Assembly (NCBI GenBank): GCA_013115135.1
Contig: JABANP010000169.1
Location: forward strand, 35,627 to 99,626
DNA from: Perkinsus olseni
Taxonomy: Eukaryota; Perkinsozoa; Perkinsida; Perkinsidae
DNA length: 64,000 bases
Direction: 5' to 3'
The notes under the pieces: generated by a model
Told to the model about the DNA's origin: nothing
Seen by the model: only the letters and a program-made list of their open reading frames with translations
Databases searched by the model: none
Position numbers and translations under genes: made by a program
Shown here: positions 21,101 to 31,699 of the stretch, one piece after another
Layout: each line of letters begins with the position of its first letter
Numbering within the stretch: the stretch's first letter is position 1

Positions 21101-23066
21101 ACTGGGACCTACTCCCCTCCACCAACCTACATGTATCTGTCTCAACCCCCTCAAGGAGCGCTTCAACTTCGCCATCCTCTTTTCCCGAGTGATATCCAAA
21201 TCCCGAGGAACCAAGTGAACCTTGCCAAAATCAACAACAGAAATTTCACGCACTCGCCTCTCCCTTATCAGGGAGCCACACAAACTCACAAACTCAGCTA
21301 CTTCTGTGCGTAGAATTTCGCCAAGCAAAATCAAAAACGTCGATATTAGGATGAAGCATTCACACCTCTGTTCACCGAAGACCGGAACTCTGAAGAAAAA
21401 AAATTTCGAAGTTTTTTTCGAATAAATTTTTGCAGTCCCCGTATTTATTTACTACCACCCAGAGACCCCACCGTTCTCAGTCACTATCATTTGATATAGC
21501 GATAGCCAAATTTTCGGTTTTTTTTCCAAGTTTTCGGCTAAAATTTTTCCGGCACATCCCTCGAGCCTGTGAGCTCGCCTTTCCTAAGTTAACGACACAC
21601 ACTAGAGCTGGGCAAGCGTACTGGGGTCGAGGAAAGTACGGTACGAAGTACGTTTCAAAATGTCAACCTAGTACGGGTACGGAGAACTAGTACGTATTAA
21701 ATATATTAAACAACGCATACGTGCATCAAATTACGCCGTACTTCAAGTACGGCGTACTAGTACGGTACTTGGGAACCGCTGCGACGAGTAGTACGGGTAC
21801 GGAGCCGTACTCGTACTACCCGTATCGTACTAGACCGTACCCGTACTGCCGCCCACCTCTAACCCATCCGTCCTCCCCAGTCCTACATTAACTCTGTTAA
21901 GCTTCCAGTACTTCCAAAGATAAGCAAAGTAAAAATAGATCTCAAACGTCACATACGCTCGTAACGCATGCCGGGCGATCAATCCTAAAATAATAATATT
22001 TTCCGCGCCAAATTTTTCCGGAAAGTTTACGAGGGCTCCTGTAAATCCTCATCAGCAGCAACTCCCGCCCAGTGCCTCTCTTGCATGCCAAACCGCTGAT
22101 CCGAAATTTTTTTTCCAAATTTTTTCTCAGAAATTCTATTCTCTTTTCAGTTCCCGCTTTCTGACGCCCTGGACACGCCCCCTCGACTATTGAACGATCC
22201 AGCTCCGATAAAACCGAGCTAAGTCGTTCGTTCGATCCACAACGAGCGGATTCTATGCGGGCGTTTCAATCTGAGTGAATATGTCCTTCAATAATAGAAA
22301 AAAATTTCTAGATTTTCATAAAAAATTTTCCCCTCGTGCATTCTCCCCAGCCCGTCGCCACGCTTACGAAGAGCATCTGCTGTTCCTCGTATACTGCCTG
22401 ACTCAACCTTCAGCTTCCATCTGAAATCCAAATCGATCAGAACTTCGCTCCGCCGATTTTCCAATGTCACTTAGCGACAGTATACACCACCACCACAGGC
22501 AGGACCATCCGCACCGGCATCACCAACAGCCACTTCGTGAGCAGGCCTTGGAACGACCGATCCCGTAGGGCTGGACAAAATGGGCACCCAGCTGGCATAC
22601 CAACTTTTCCGCAACAAATCCTACTTTGGCCGAATCTTCGCGTCAAGAGAACTCCTAGAGCCAGAATCACCGCCGACTTGAATTCTCTCCCTAAGCCGAC
22701 CATCCAAATCGATCACAATGGCGAGCGCTTTTCTCATCTCGGTTACCTCTCAATATCGCCTGCATCGTCCAAAAGAACTGAAAATCGGAGAGCTCAACTG
22801 CCACAAAAAATCCGCAAAAGCCAATCGAACACAACACGAAGGGAACGGCAGGAGAGAAAAATCACCATGTGCAAAAATACACGCCGATCGAGCTGTTGTA
22901 CAGGTCCCCGGTTCGATCCCCGGCAAGGTCATTTTTCCTTCATAAGGTCGGCGATATGCCTCAAAACCCTCCTTCTCCAGTGATCATTATTGAGAGCTTC
23001 GCCGTGGATACCCTCATCGTTCCAATCAACCGTCAAGGGTTGGAACAAACTCTCACGCCCGCTCAT
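15191..23066 (-). CDS. Alpha/beta hydrolase fold protein, tandem copy A
   Basis: Multi-exon gene. Start proposed at 23066 (MSGRESLFQPL). N-terminal part: hydrophobic VRMVLPVVVVYTVAK (22470-22540), EIYFYFAYLWKYWKLNR (about 21940), then variable acidic exons, FNGAPVEALKRGNV (about 19040) and DMVDYMEQWA. Catalytic domain: LLPYIPVVHDI and FPDRDIFCVDMPH (17150-17260), LPSAREMSACVIDML (16800-16850), the nucleophile elbow GHSFG (about 16700), FLLVKSDLL, FSLRELYTVHTFCRNFFW (16385-16470), WPEDLRDVPTHITLCGNDF (acid strand) and the histidine strand VYWIPDGVHAEI (about 15790). This order matches eukaryotic membrane-anchored alpha/beta hydrolases of unknown substrate. A TGA follows HSTRNLLGR in the most natural frame near 16010, so the copy may be damaged or use another donor. 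A proposed end at ASERE then TAA (15191) is tentative. Confidence 0.72.
15300..15665. repeat. Tandem duplication, unit about 180 bp
   Basis: Two adjacent diverged units. Shared blocks include GATCAGAA, CTCTGAAACCAAA, AAAACATCACACT, CTGCTCAGCT, an ACGTG..ACTTGAAAAAATTACG block and CCAGCCTTCGGAACSCA. It lies beside or within the last intron of hydrolase copy A. Confidence 0.7.
15938..15988 (-). other. 51-nt intron made of a tRNA-His 3' half, antisense
   Basis: On the plus strand it begins with anticodon loop CTGTGGA (GTG). The T arm GCAGG-TTCGATC-CCCAG and acceptor CGGCGGC follow. The intron reads GTAAGTAGCC...GTCCACAG in the gene direction. Confidence 0.8.
18572..18640 (-). other. 69-nt intron with sense tRNA 3' part and terminator
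   Basis: GTGAGGCCTGG at the donor. The T arm GGAGG-TTCGAAT-CCATG, acceptor CGGGAAC, discriminator G and five T merge into the acceptor TTTTTCAG. The anticodon stem is no longer pairable. In hydrolase copy A. Confidence 0.7.
19988..20034 (-). other. 47-nt intron of the CTTGC/TTCCTC family, sense
   Basis: GTATGTGAGCTC, then repeated AATCTTGC/AGTCTTGC words, then TTCCTCAG as acceptor. It shares its core with introns at 24085-24140 (inverted) and with donor-side sequence in three helicase introns. Confidence 0.65.
20213..20290 (-). other. tRNA-derived sequence with A box and B box
   Basis: On the minus strand: a perfect A-box string TAGCCAGATGG, an anticodon-like loop CTGTCCA (GTC, Asp), T arm GGGG-TCGATTC-CTGG, an acceptor-like end and TTTT. 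The acceptor strands do not pair, so this is a decayed tRNA or SINE head rather than a working tRNA. It lies in an intron of hydrolase copy A. Confidence 0.6.
21603..21861. mobile_element. hAT-like MITE, copy 2
   Basis: A 259-bp copy of the element at 8612-8874, in the same orientation, with better preserved ends (TAGAGCTGGGC ... GCCCACCTCTA). The flanking 8-mers are only partly alike, so the target duplication has decayed. It lies within an intron of hydrolase copy A. Confidence 0.78.
22421..22470 (-). other. 50-nt intron with CTTCGCTCCGC and TGATCGATTTG motifs
   Basis: Follows YTVAK and precedes WKLKVESG in hydrolase copy A. GTGACATTGG...GCGGAGCGAAG, then CTGATCGATTTGG, then ATTTCAG. Both motifs recur in other introns. 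Confidence 0.68.
22893..22945 (-). other. tRNA-Asn 3' half at intron acceptor, antisense
   Basis: On the plus strand: loop CTGTTGT (GTT), stem ACAGG, T arm CCCGG-TTCGATC-CCCGG, acceptor CAAGGTC, discriminator A, five T. In the gene direction the intron ends at the complement of C32-U33 (...GTACAACAG). It lies near the 5' end of hydrolase copy A. Confidence 0.75.
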
Positions 23067-23439
23067 CCTGAAACACTCTGAATTTCGTGGCGCGCGAGAA
23101 AACTACAAAAGCTGCTAGTCCAGCAGTGAAATCAATCGTAATCGCCATGACGACGCAGCAGCAATGACCAAGCGCCGGCGACCTTGGCTGCCTCAAAGCT
23201 CACTAATGCAGCCTGAGGACTTTGAGAAAGCCTCGGTTTTCCTCTGTCGAGCTGGGAAGGGACACTTTAACTTTTTCGTCCTTTCCTGCACTCTCATAAA
23301 AGTTTTGCGAAAATATCATTTTACTTTCACGCTGGCTGGTCAATCGAAACTGAACGTATCTTAGAATTGCCATGAACAGATTGAATAATCGCGTTCTAGG
23401 AGTAATGGCGGATAAGTATGCAGAGTGTGCTTGCTCATT

Positions 23440-26400
23440 CACAGACTTCTACGCCTACGACCCTTATCCCTATTTCCTGCAGTTGCACGAAGCTCTCCCG
23501 ATATGCAGTATGACGGAAGTGCCTACTGTTTCGGTGGAAAAATAAGTCCCACCTTGATTTCAAAGGTTGCTGTTGCCGACGGAATTTGTTCAGCTGTCCA
23601 TCTCGAGCTATCTCCAGCCGTGCCGCCCTGAGAGTAAACTTGACCTATTCTGCATCTTCCACGGATCAACCTAAGATACCTACGCTTCAGCTTCCAATAA
23701 CCTCCGCACTGAGTGCGCTGGAATGATAAAATCTCTGCCGCACAACGAAACGTGTGTCGGGACTCCCCGCAGCTCCTCCGGCCAGACGTTATTCTGATTA
23801 AAAAACCGTAAAAACCGCAATCAGCCGGTATAACAATGACCTGCTCCCAAAAGAGATTCCTCGTCAGAGTGTGAGCCGTGTAAAGCTCCCTGAAGACCAA
23901 GTAGGTGGCCAGTATTCCAATGGGGTCTTCGTGGGCCTGGGCGGGAAGAGGTCGCAGGTTCGAATCCCCCCAAGGGCATTTCCGTCACTTTCCTCTGCGT
24001 GTTCAACAGCAAGTCGTTCTTAACCAGCAAAAAACAAACTGGATCCACTAAGCTCATGGAAGCAATCCTCGAGGGCTCATGAGCCTGAGAAAAATCTTGC
24101 CATCTTGCTCAATCTTACACTTCCTCAACGGCATTACTACCAGCATCCACCGCACCACAAACGTCCCGAAACTATGACCAATCTGCCACACAAAATGCCT
24201 CTCCCCCGAATCGAACCCGCGAGGGCCAGCCGCCCCTACCATGTGGGCCTGAGAGTATCCCCACGCCGTCAACATGTCCGCCACAACCACAGACATCTCC
24301 CGAGCAGAGGGGAGGTTGGGATAGGGTCGCATAGCAACCTTCGAGAGCAGAGATCATCACACATCGACGAAATGCGTTCCGCCCGGGTGCTGAACAGTTC
24401 AGCCTGAACTATTCCAAAATCCGTCAACGAAATATCACTGTCGTAATTTCCCGGAATTTTTCCCAAAAAATCACGCAAGGAAAAGGGAAGCATTGCAAGG
24501 ACGCTGATCCTATCTTGCTCCGCGGATGACAAGAAGCAAGCGGATGAAAGATTGGACACCAGAGGCCAAAATCCGGGTCTTCTGTTCTCGATCAGCCAGT
24601 CCCTTCCGAGCATTTCGGCGGAGTCCTGCACTATCCCCAAACCCGCGCAACTTGTACCGGTCAACGAACTACCAAAGCGATTGGAAAATTCCGACAAAAA
24701 TACAGAATTGTTATTATCAAATTCGAAATTTCCCGGAATTTTTCCCCCAAAAAATCGCAAATATCGCGAAAAGACGAGGAGCTCACGTGAGGGACTTCGA
24801 TGCAGAAGATGTCTCGATCCGGGAAGGCCCGTCTAATGTCCCTCACGAAGGGGATGTAGGGTAGCAGACCCACACCTAACCCATGACAGAATCTGAGAGG
24901 GTAAAAAAATTATTCACATCAAACTCACGGAGTAAATTTTTTTTCGATATCGACTTGGGAAGAATCTCTTAGTGGGCGATGATCATCCTAAGCCACTACC
25001 GCGTGCCCCCTCCCAGCGCTGCTTGGAATTCATCGCATTTTTCGAGGACGACATGGCCGGGGTTATACAGATATTTAGATAGATGAAAGGCTGCAGATAG
25101 TAGAAAGATACTCACAATCGATCAGCCGTTTCGAGTGTAAAACTCATAGACGATAACTACTGTCCCCGAGGGTGTAGGAAATGACCCATGTACATACAGT
25201 AATGGCGAAAGGGCGACAAAATTGCTGATCGAAAATGCACGATCGTGATGCATCACACAGAAGTGCGACTGAAAGAGAGTAGAATCCACAGGCAATCTCA
25301 CACTGTCGGTTGCAGTTTGGGGTTCTCGCCCTCAGGAGCCCAGGAATACCAATACTCCATCGTTCCTGATCGGTACTTCCTACCACACCAAAGAGAACTC
25401 GTAGACTGCCAAGGGCTGCAGCCTGGCTTACGTAAATCCGACCAGCTTGTCGAAGACGATGTCCGTGATGATTGGTAAGACGAAATGTGTCACACCATAG
25501 CAGATAAACGGGCGGTATCTAGGAGAAGGGAAAACCATTACTAAAAGATACTCTAGTGCGATTATCCATGTTCAGCCAGCTTCGACCTAAGATACGCCTT
25601 ACGCTGCCGGGATCGGGTCATTCATAATCCGCATACACTTCACATCTTCATTAGTGCCGTCTGAGGATGAGCCGACCAATCCGGATGCCTGTTGTGTAGG
25701 ACGATCGATCATTCGGGCGCGCGCTAAATACTACAAACAGATTGCTGTATGCAGTCGGAGGGGCGTTTTACTGTATGTAACTCATTCGCGCCGCGCTACC
25801 CCCCTCTGATTTCTTTAATGACATCCAGCGGACAGGGCTGGAGGACATGACAGATGTCGTGTCCCCCATCCCACCTCTCAGGTCCCCAGATATGTGGGCC
25901 CACTCCGCCAGGTAGTCCACCAAGACCTGACGACACCCTAGCACCAACACGTCATCATCATCACACATACTCTCAGCTCTTGCTTCTCCGCTATCGACAG
26001 CTCATCCGCCTGAAGGAGGTGCAGGGTTGCAAGAGAGAAGGAGACTGATGACGATCATTGTCTCAACATTTGACGGACGAAACATGATAGTCAAAATCCG
26101 TTCCCCGGCCAAAACCTGCACGGGCAGGACCGTATTACTCTGAACAGCGGTAGCGGCGGCGGCGGACGACGACAGCATAGAAGTGAATCATCTCGTTACG
26201 GGAATCGGGGCTTTCCCCTAATTTCATCATGGCACGAAACGGTTTGATCGATTTGAATATGCTTGCTGTCTAATTCCCCATTTTATGGTTGAGGTATGAT
26301 TCATGACGAACCCCTATCACACCCAAAAAAAACGTCAAAAAGGTTAACTCTCACGTGCAGTGGAAAGACATCACTACTAAAGATGAAAAGGACTCCTGAT

Positions 26401-29400
26401 GTACTCTGGGCTTTCAACCGTGATGCATTTAGTGCAGTTTCGAAATTTACGGTGCTATACGACGTCACCATCATTTCGCGAAGATCCCATTCCAAAAGAG
26501 GACTTCCCCCTCGCCGTCCAGCTCACCTGTCTGTACTCGAAGAAGTACTCAGCTACCCATTCCTCCAGATTCCCGCGCTGCAGACTGTCCACTGGTGCGC
26601 CAAAGTACCAACTGAAACGATACTCCTGCCATCTTCCCGCCCTTCCCGTCTACGACCTAGATATCTCAGCCCGCAGCAAGGCCCTGACCCTCACAGCCCA
26701 CATGTCATCATCCACAGTACTACCTTCCGTTGCGAATAAACCGGAACCTAGAACGAGCCGCAATGTGGTAGCTGAGGAATAGGGAATTAACATGAAGAAT
26801 GGTGAATTCTCATCACATCGGTTTCGGATTTCGTAGTATCACCAATGCCCCGTGACAGTCTGACCCTCTCCCCTTAGTGTGAGTACAAGGAACTACTGCG
26901 GTAATGCTGTGTCAGGACTATGTCCACCTGCTGCGACCAATGCAAACTAAGTGTGTTATACATATTTCAAAAGTTCACGATAACGCTCAATCTAACTTAA
27001 CTTTAGTTTTAACGATCGATTTAGTGTTAATGAGGTTCAACTATCCAAGCAATGGGGAGGGTAAGAAAACACCGAGTCGTCCAAGTCGGTCCACGGTGGA
27101 GGGATTGGTGACCAATACTAAACGTAAATGAACAGACCAGTGCCCTACAGTGCTCCGAATAAACTCAGAATCTTTACCAAAGGAGCGATATCTTAAGTAC
27201 TAGTACGAATAAGGAGCTCTTTCTCAGGTATGTTATGTATAATGGCATTGGATAAAAACTGCATGCACGCACGCACGTCCCCTATTACTCGGCTGCCGTA
27301 ATATACCAATCCCCCTGTTATGCGTTTGCTCCCACTCTCGGACCAACTGTTCGCAAGTGAAGTCTGTCTTAGAGCCCACACTGCCTAGTCGACCCCGTCT
27401 CCTGCTGGAAGGGCTCCAATTACCTGACCAAAAGAATTTTGCCTTGCGAAACTTCCGGAGAGATACACAACAGATTTTCCCGGCAAAACCTGGAAAAATT
27501 GGGAAAATTGCGACGAAATTGGCCCCACTTGTCACAAATTTTGTTGACTTGACCGCATCCGGGAACGCAATGCCGCAACGGATACCAGAAGCATTGCTCG
27601 AGCGAGCCGCTATATCCAACCAAGTGAGATTAGAGTCCAGGTATACGCCGCGACTGTCCCTCCTGGAATTAGAGAGGGAGGATTTCGTCTCTGTCACTGC
27701 CTCCCGTCCTCGTCAGTGGCTCATCCCTCTCTGTCACTGCCTCCCGTTCTTGTCAGTGGCTCATCCGTCTCTGTCACAGCCTTCCGTCTTTGCCACTGCA
27801 TTCCGTCTTTGCCACTGCATTCCGTCTTTGTCACTGCATTCCGTCTTTTCCTCCTAAACCTTGTTTAGCGCTCTGCAACGTTGCGAGTTCTGTTGAAGGA
27901 CCCTCATACAAACTTTCGAGAAATAATCCATACGGCCGAGATTCCCAAGGCTCTAGGTCAACCGTGTCGTCATGACACGACATTGTCGTGTACAGAATTG
28001 CCCTCTGGGATCGGCAGTGCTGAATGCAGTAGCACAGTGACCCAACGACGCTCTTGTTGGAGGTTTTCATAGCCACACCGGTAGCTACATAGAGAGCGTC
28101 CTCAATCCCAGTACACGACACTCCCAACGTAGCTGATCATACCCAGATGCAAATCTTCGTACTCCATAGGTGCACACTGTGCACCACAGAAGCGCTCTAA
28201 GTAAAGAGTGGTGGGCCATCACTGATGGCCAGATCTACATAATTTACATAACGCGTCCAGGCTTTTGCCCATCTTCCCGTTTTGGTATTCGGCTGGTGAA
28301 CGGGTCGTCTTGATTGGTGGCCGACTCAGAGTCAGCCAGCTGACCCATCGGCGACATCTACCGGAACAATCTCCGGTAGGATGATGAATACTGGTGATCC
28401 GTCATCGGCCTTCGAGCATAAAAAGGATCAATAGATGGAACATTTTTACCTACCACACGTGAGTTTGACGGCCGGATGGAACCAGTGACTGGAACATCAC
28501 TGATGTTACATCAGTGAGTGAGATGGAACCATTTACAAGTGATGAGCTGCTCATCCACAGCTGAAATTTCCAACTTCACTACGCCAAGCTCATCGTTTCC
28601 CGATAATGACACAGACATCGATAACACTGAGACCGCGGATATCCGACCGCGTTCACAAGTTGTGAACACAAGTTGTGAACACAAGTTGTGAATCACAACC
28701 CGTCAATGGCGCCATGGGACGATGCCCCCTCAACTTCTACTAAAAGGGTCAGTGATCATCACTGACCCTTTTAGTAGAAGAGTGATCATCACTGAGCGAT
28801 GTGAACAGCAGCCAAGACAGACACTCATCTCAGCTCATTGCCTAAAAAGTATGGAGTTCACCCGACTCTTGCCAGTCCGCCAAGCCACCTCTGAAGGACT
28901 ATTTGACATCGGCAACAGTGGACTGGACCACCAGTCGATTGGTGACCCTATTAGCTGGCCCAGTTGGTCCACCAGGCCTGTTACAGGCCGCCTGTATGGC
29001 TTCCACTACAGCCTCTTCACACTGCACGTGCCTTCAGTACATCAGTTGATTGATCCCTCATGAGCGGTGCTGCCGCATCGAAGATAGAGCAAAAAGACCA
29101 AGGCGCAACAACATCGGAAAACAAACAATCTTGACGATTCACCGAAGACCAAGGTTTTCACAGGAGCCTGAGTTACGCATCATCTTCATGTCAACTTAGG
29201 GATCCACACTCAAAATCATTAAAAGCATTTGGCAATGGTTCATACTGAACGGCCGGGAAGCGCCGAAAGGCCCCTATATTACACACGTCCAACAACGACT
29301 GAGCCTCCTTGTTGAGGTTCTGATGGGAATTCTTAGACCCGATGAGCTGCTGGGACTGGGACGTACACTGAGGGAAATCGCGGAAATCCACGAGGCTGTG

Positions 29401-31695
29401 TGCAGCAATGCTCATACTGCGATCTTCGAACTAGGTGAAACATTCTTCGCAATATTATGCTCGCCAATATTGGACTACTAATAAAACTATCGCCCGAATA
29501 TTGTGCGACTCTTGAGATTCACAAACCGATGCCTTATTCATCATGCACTACACTACTCCACCGCAAAGATGACTCAGATGACACCGGAATGGTGAAAAGA
29601 TACTACCCTTTCCAGCATAGGCTCGGATGCGCTATGGGTAGGATTCACCGCCGTGTGAACCTGAGAATACACACATGGCCGTGCACGGCGCCGCCGTGAA
29701 CAATATGATACCACGCGGATCACGAGGTTGGAAGGTTCCAGCGCCTATGACGGACTGTTCTTACGTGTATCTCGTGCAAGCCGCGAAGGCACCGTTTAAG
29801 CCTTTCCATTCTAGTTGGACATCGTGATGGTCCTTCACATAGAGGCGGGAGATGCGCCTGAAGGTGCTCTGGCCATACCACTCCTCTCTCAACTCTCCGC
29901 AATTACCTTCCGATTGAGCTGCCTGTACTTCCACAGATAAATGAAATAAAAATATATTTCCAATGTAAGCCAAAACCGCAAAAAGTGTCGGCCATAAACA
30001 CCTACACCCGGAGCGAGGATCTATTGCAAGCCTGGAATCGTCTTAACGTGGAAGCTCTCACAATTCCGGAGTACAAGACCTAGGGCGGCTGGCTTCAGGT
30101 GACCCGGCCGAGGAGACTTGGAAAAAGTTCTCAGCGACTTATACGGCCGCACGTCGAGAAAAGCGTCAGCAAACGAACGACCTGCGGAGGGTCCTTTGTA
30201 GCTTGAGACTCCAAAAACGTATCCATGATGACATCATGAACAGCTCATTCCCCGGAAGGTTCGAGGAAACACAAAAAAATACAAGTACAATCCGCACCAG
30301 CGCTCGAACTTGTCGCAAAGCATAATCGAATTATTCACTGATGACAACGCTACTACTACCACCTCCACTACCGCTTCGATTTACACTACTCCTCGGAAGA
30401 CTGATCTATCCCGAAACTACGAGCCAGCTGTCCTATCGTCTGGACATTCCCGTCTCTTATCTTGGCACGCCACCTGAGAAAGGGCGGTCGACTCCCACTC
30501 CAATGGCTGTGAACATCATGTCCATTAAATGGTCCAACTCTGGATCGCCAGACATGAATATGTCAGTCGGTGCACTAGAGCACGGAATGTTGAAAACTTT
30601 GCTATGCAAAGCGTTGGTTGCTCAAGAATCTCGATACCAAATTTCTCCCACCCTTCTATTTTTCATTTTCTCTCTTCGTTTCGGTCACCATCCAATTTTA
30701 TTGCCCATCAATCACGGAATTTACGGTACTAGTCTCTTATTTTCCTCAACCATTACCGTATAATTTTGAGTATCCAAACTGCCGGCAGTACAGCCCTCAA
30801 TGGCGCCACTATCAACCATCGAGAGGCGAATCTTCGACCTCTCTCCGTCCCTGAGGTAAATGAAAACTCTTTTCATCATGAAAACAAAGTAAACGGTTGG
30901 AGACGCCTCAAAAGTTCCATCAGCCCTCCGTGACTTCCGAACATCCGAAAGAGGGTTTTCGACAACCTAATAAATCCCTCTGTTTTTCTATGCTAATCAA
31001 ATTCTGCGATTCGCCCTCGATCGGCGATAAAATAGCTAGTCTGTGTCGGGTATCGATATTACGCTGCATTCGCGAAGGGGGTTACTCCTGTCGATAGCCA
31101 TTAATGATATCATATCAGTGGTATGCGACCCTCCAGTGGAGGGCCTCCACAAAGCTTCACACTGTGATCTCAATTTTACAATCGCCTGGTGCACATTTCA
31201 ATTCCTATGAATAGATTTCCAAGTGATACGCAGCATAGCCGGCCACAGTGCAGCTCCTACCAGCTAAAGCCGCCGCTGCCGCTGCCACGCCAAGCGCCGC
31301 TCGACCGATCGAAGACGACAGAGCTCGCGTGGAGCGATCTGAGAAAGAGACTGAACTGTTAGACCGCCAGATGACGCTTCGATACTCCGACGCAGTGGAT
31401 CCGCAAATCCCCTGGCTGGCGGTGGATAGTCACATACAATCTCACATCTGGAGTCGAAAACGGTTCTAATGCACGTGAAAGCTTTTACGGCAGAGGCTCT
31501 ACCACGCCACAGATGCCGAATGTTGTTCCAGAGTCACTTATCGAACACCCTCGTCACTTTTGCCTCTCTCAGATACTGTTCAGGAGTCTCGCGATGAAAC
31601 TGCAGGCTTTGTGTTAAACCGCTGTGTTTCGAATCCCCGTCGTTTAAAGAATTATGTCCACTACTAATCAACGGGGAAGATTTGGTATGAGACAT
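23440..31695 (-). CDS. Alpha/beta hydrolase fold protein, tandem copy B
   Basis: Tandem paralogue of copy A with the same exon order. Start proposed at 31695 (MSHTKSSPLISSGH). Landmarks: TLEIYFYFIYLWKYRQLNRK (about 29930), RLKRCLRGLHEIHV (about 29790), WYFGAPVDSLQRGNLEEWV (about 26560), VLVDYLAEWAH (about 25910), CHGLGVGLLPYIPFVRDI and FPDRDIFCIEVPH (24780-24880), YPNLPSAREMSVVVADML (24270-24330), the nucleophile elbow GHSFGTF (about 24175), DPVCFLLVKNDLL (about 24040), LVFRELYTAHTLTRNLFW (23850-23900) and WPEELRGVPTHVSLCGRDF (about 23760). The strand that carries the catalytic histidine in copy A is not conserved near 23500 in any frame I can read, so activity of this copy is doubtful. The two copies share diagnostic blocks but have clearly diverged. 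Confidence 0.72.
23937..23988 (-). other. 52-nt intron made of a tRNA-Pro 3' half, antisense
   Basis: On the plus strand the tRNA geometry from position 32 onward is complete: loop CTGGGCG (GGG), stem GGAAG, variable AGGTC, T arm GCAGG-TTCGAAT-CCCCC, acceptor CAAGGGC, discriminator A, then TTT. In hydrolase copy B. Confidence 0.85.
24085..24140 (-). other. 56-nt intron of the CTTGC/TTCCTC family, inverted
   Basis: GTAGTAATGCCGTTGAGGAA...GCAAGATTTTTCTCAG, immediately after the GHSFG exon of copy B. It is the reverse complement of the motif in 19988-20034. Confidence 0.68.
24183..24239 (-). other. 57-nt intron made of a tRNA 3' half, sense
   Basis: Donor GTAGGGGCG, then stem GCTGG, CCCTC, T arm GCGGG-TTCGATT-CGGGG, acceptor GAGAGGC, A, TTTT, then GTGTGGCAG. 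It precisely splits ...GYSQAHM from the GHSFG nucleophile exon of hydrolase copy B. Confidence 0.83.
27690..27850. repeat. Minisatellite of CTGTCACTGC / CCGTCTTTGCCACTGCATT words
   Basis: Three loose units of about 40 bp (CTCTGTCACTGCCTCCCGT...CAGTGGCTCATCC), then about four 19-bp units (CATTCCGTCTTTGCCACTG). It sits in non-coding sequence of hydrolase copy B. Confidence 0.8.
28440..28800. repeat. Cluster of short palindromes with one perfect 47-nt hairpin
   Basis: 28734-28780 is a perfect inverted repeat: 23-nt arms starting CTTCTACTAAAAGG around a single central C. Nearby are CTGATGTTACATCAG (28498-28512), CCAGTGACTGG, and three direct copies of CACAAGTTGTGAA (28650-28692). No coding is seen. 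It lies in an intron of copy B. Confidence 0.8.
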
Positions 31696-31699
31696 GGCC

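Noticed and set aside
28440..28800. CRISPR-like array
   Set aside because: Repeats are irregular, self-complementary and without constant spacers, in a eukaryotic intron.
31615..31650. T-arm-like string TTTCGAATCCCC
   Set aside because: It lies inside the proposed first exon of hydrolase copy B and lacks stems and a loop at the right distance.
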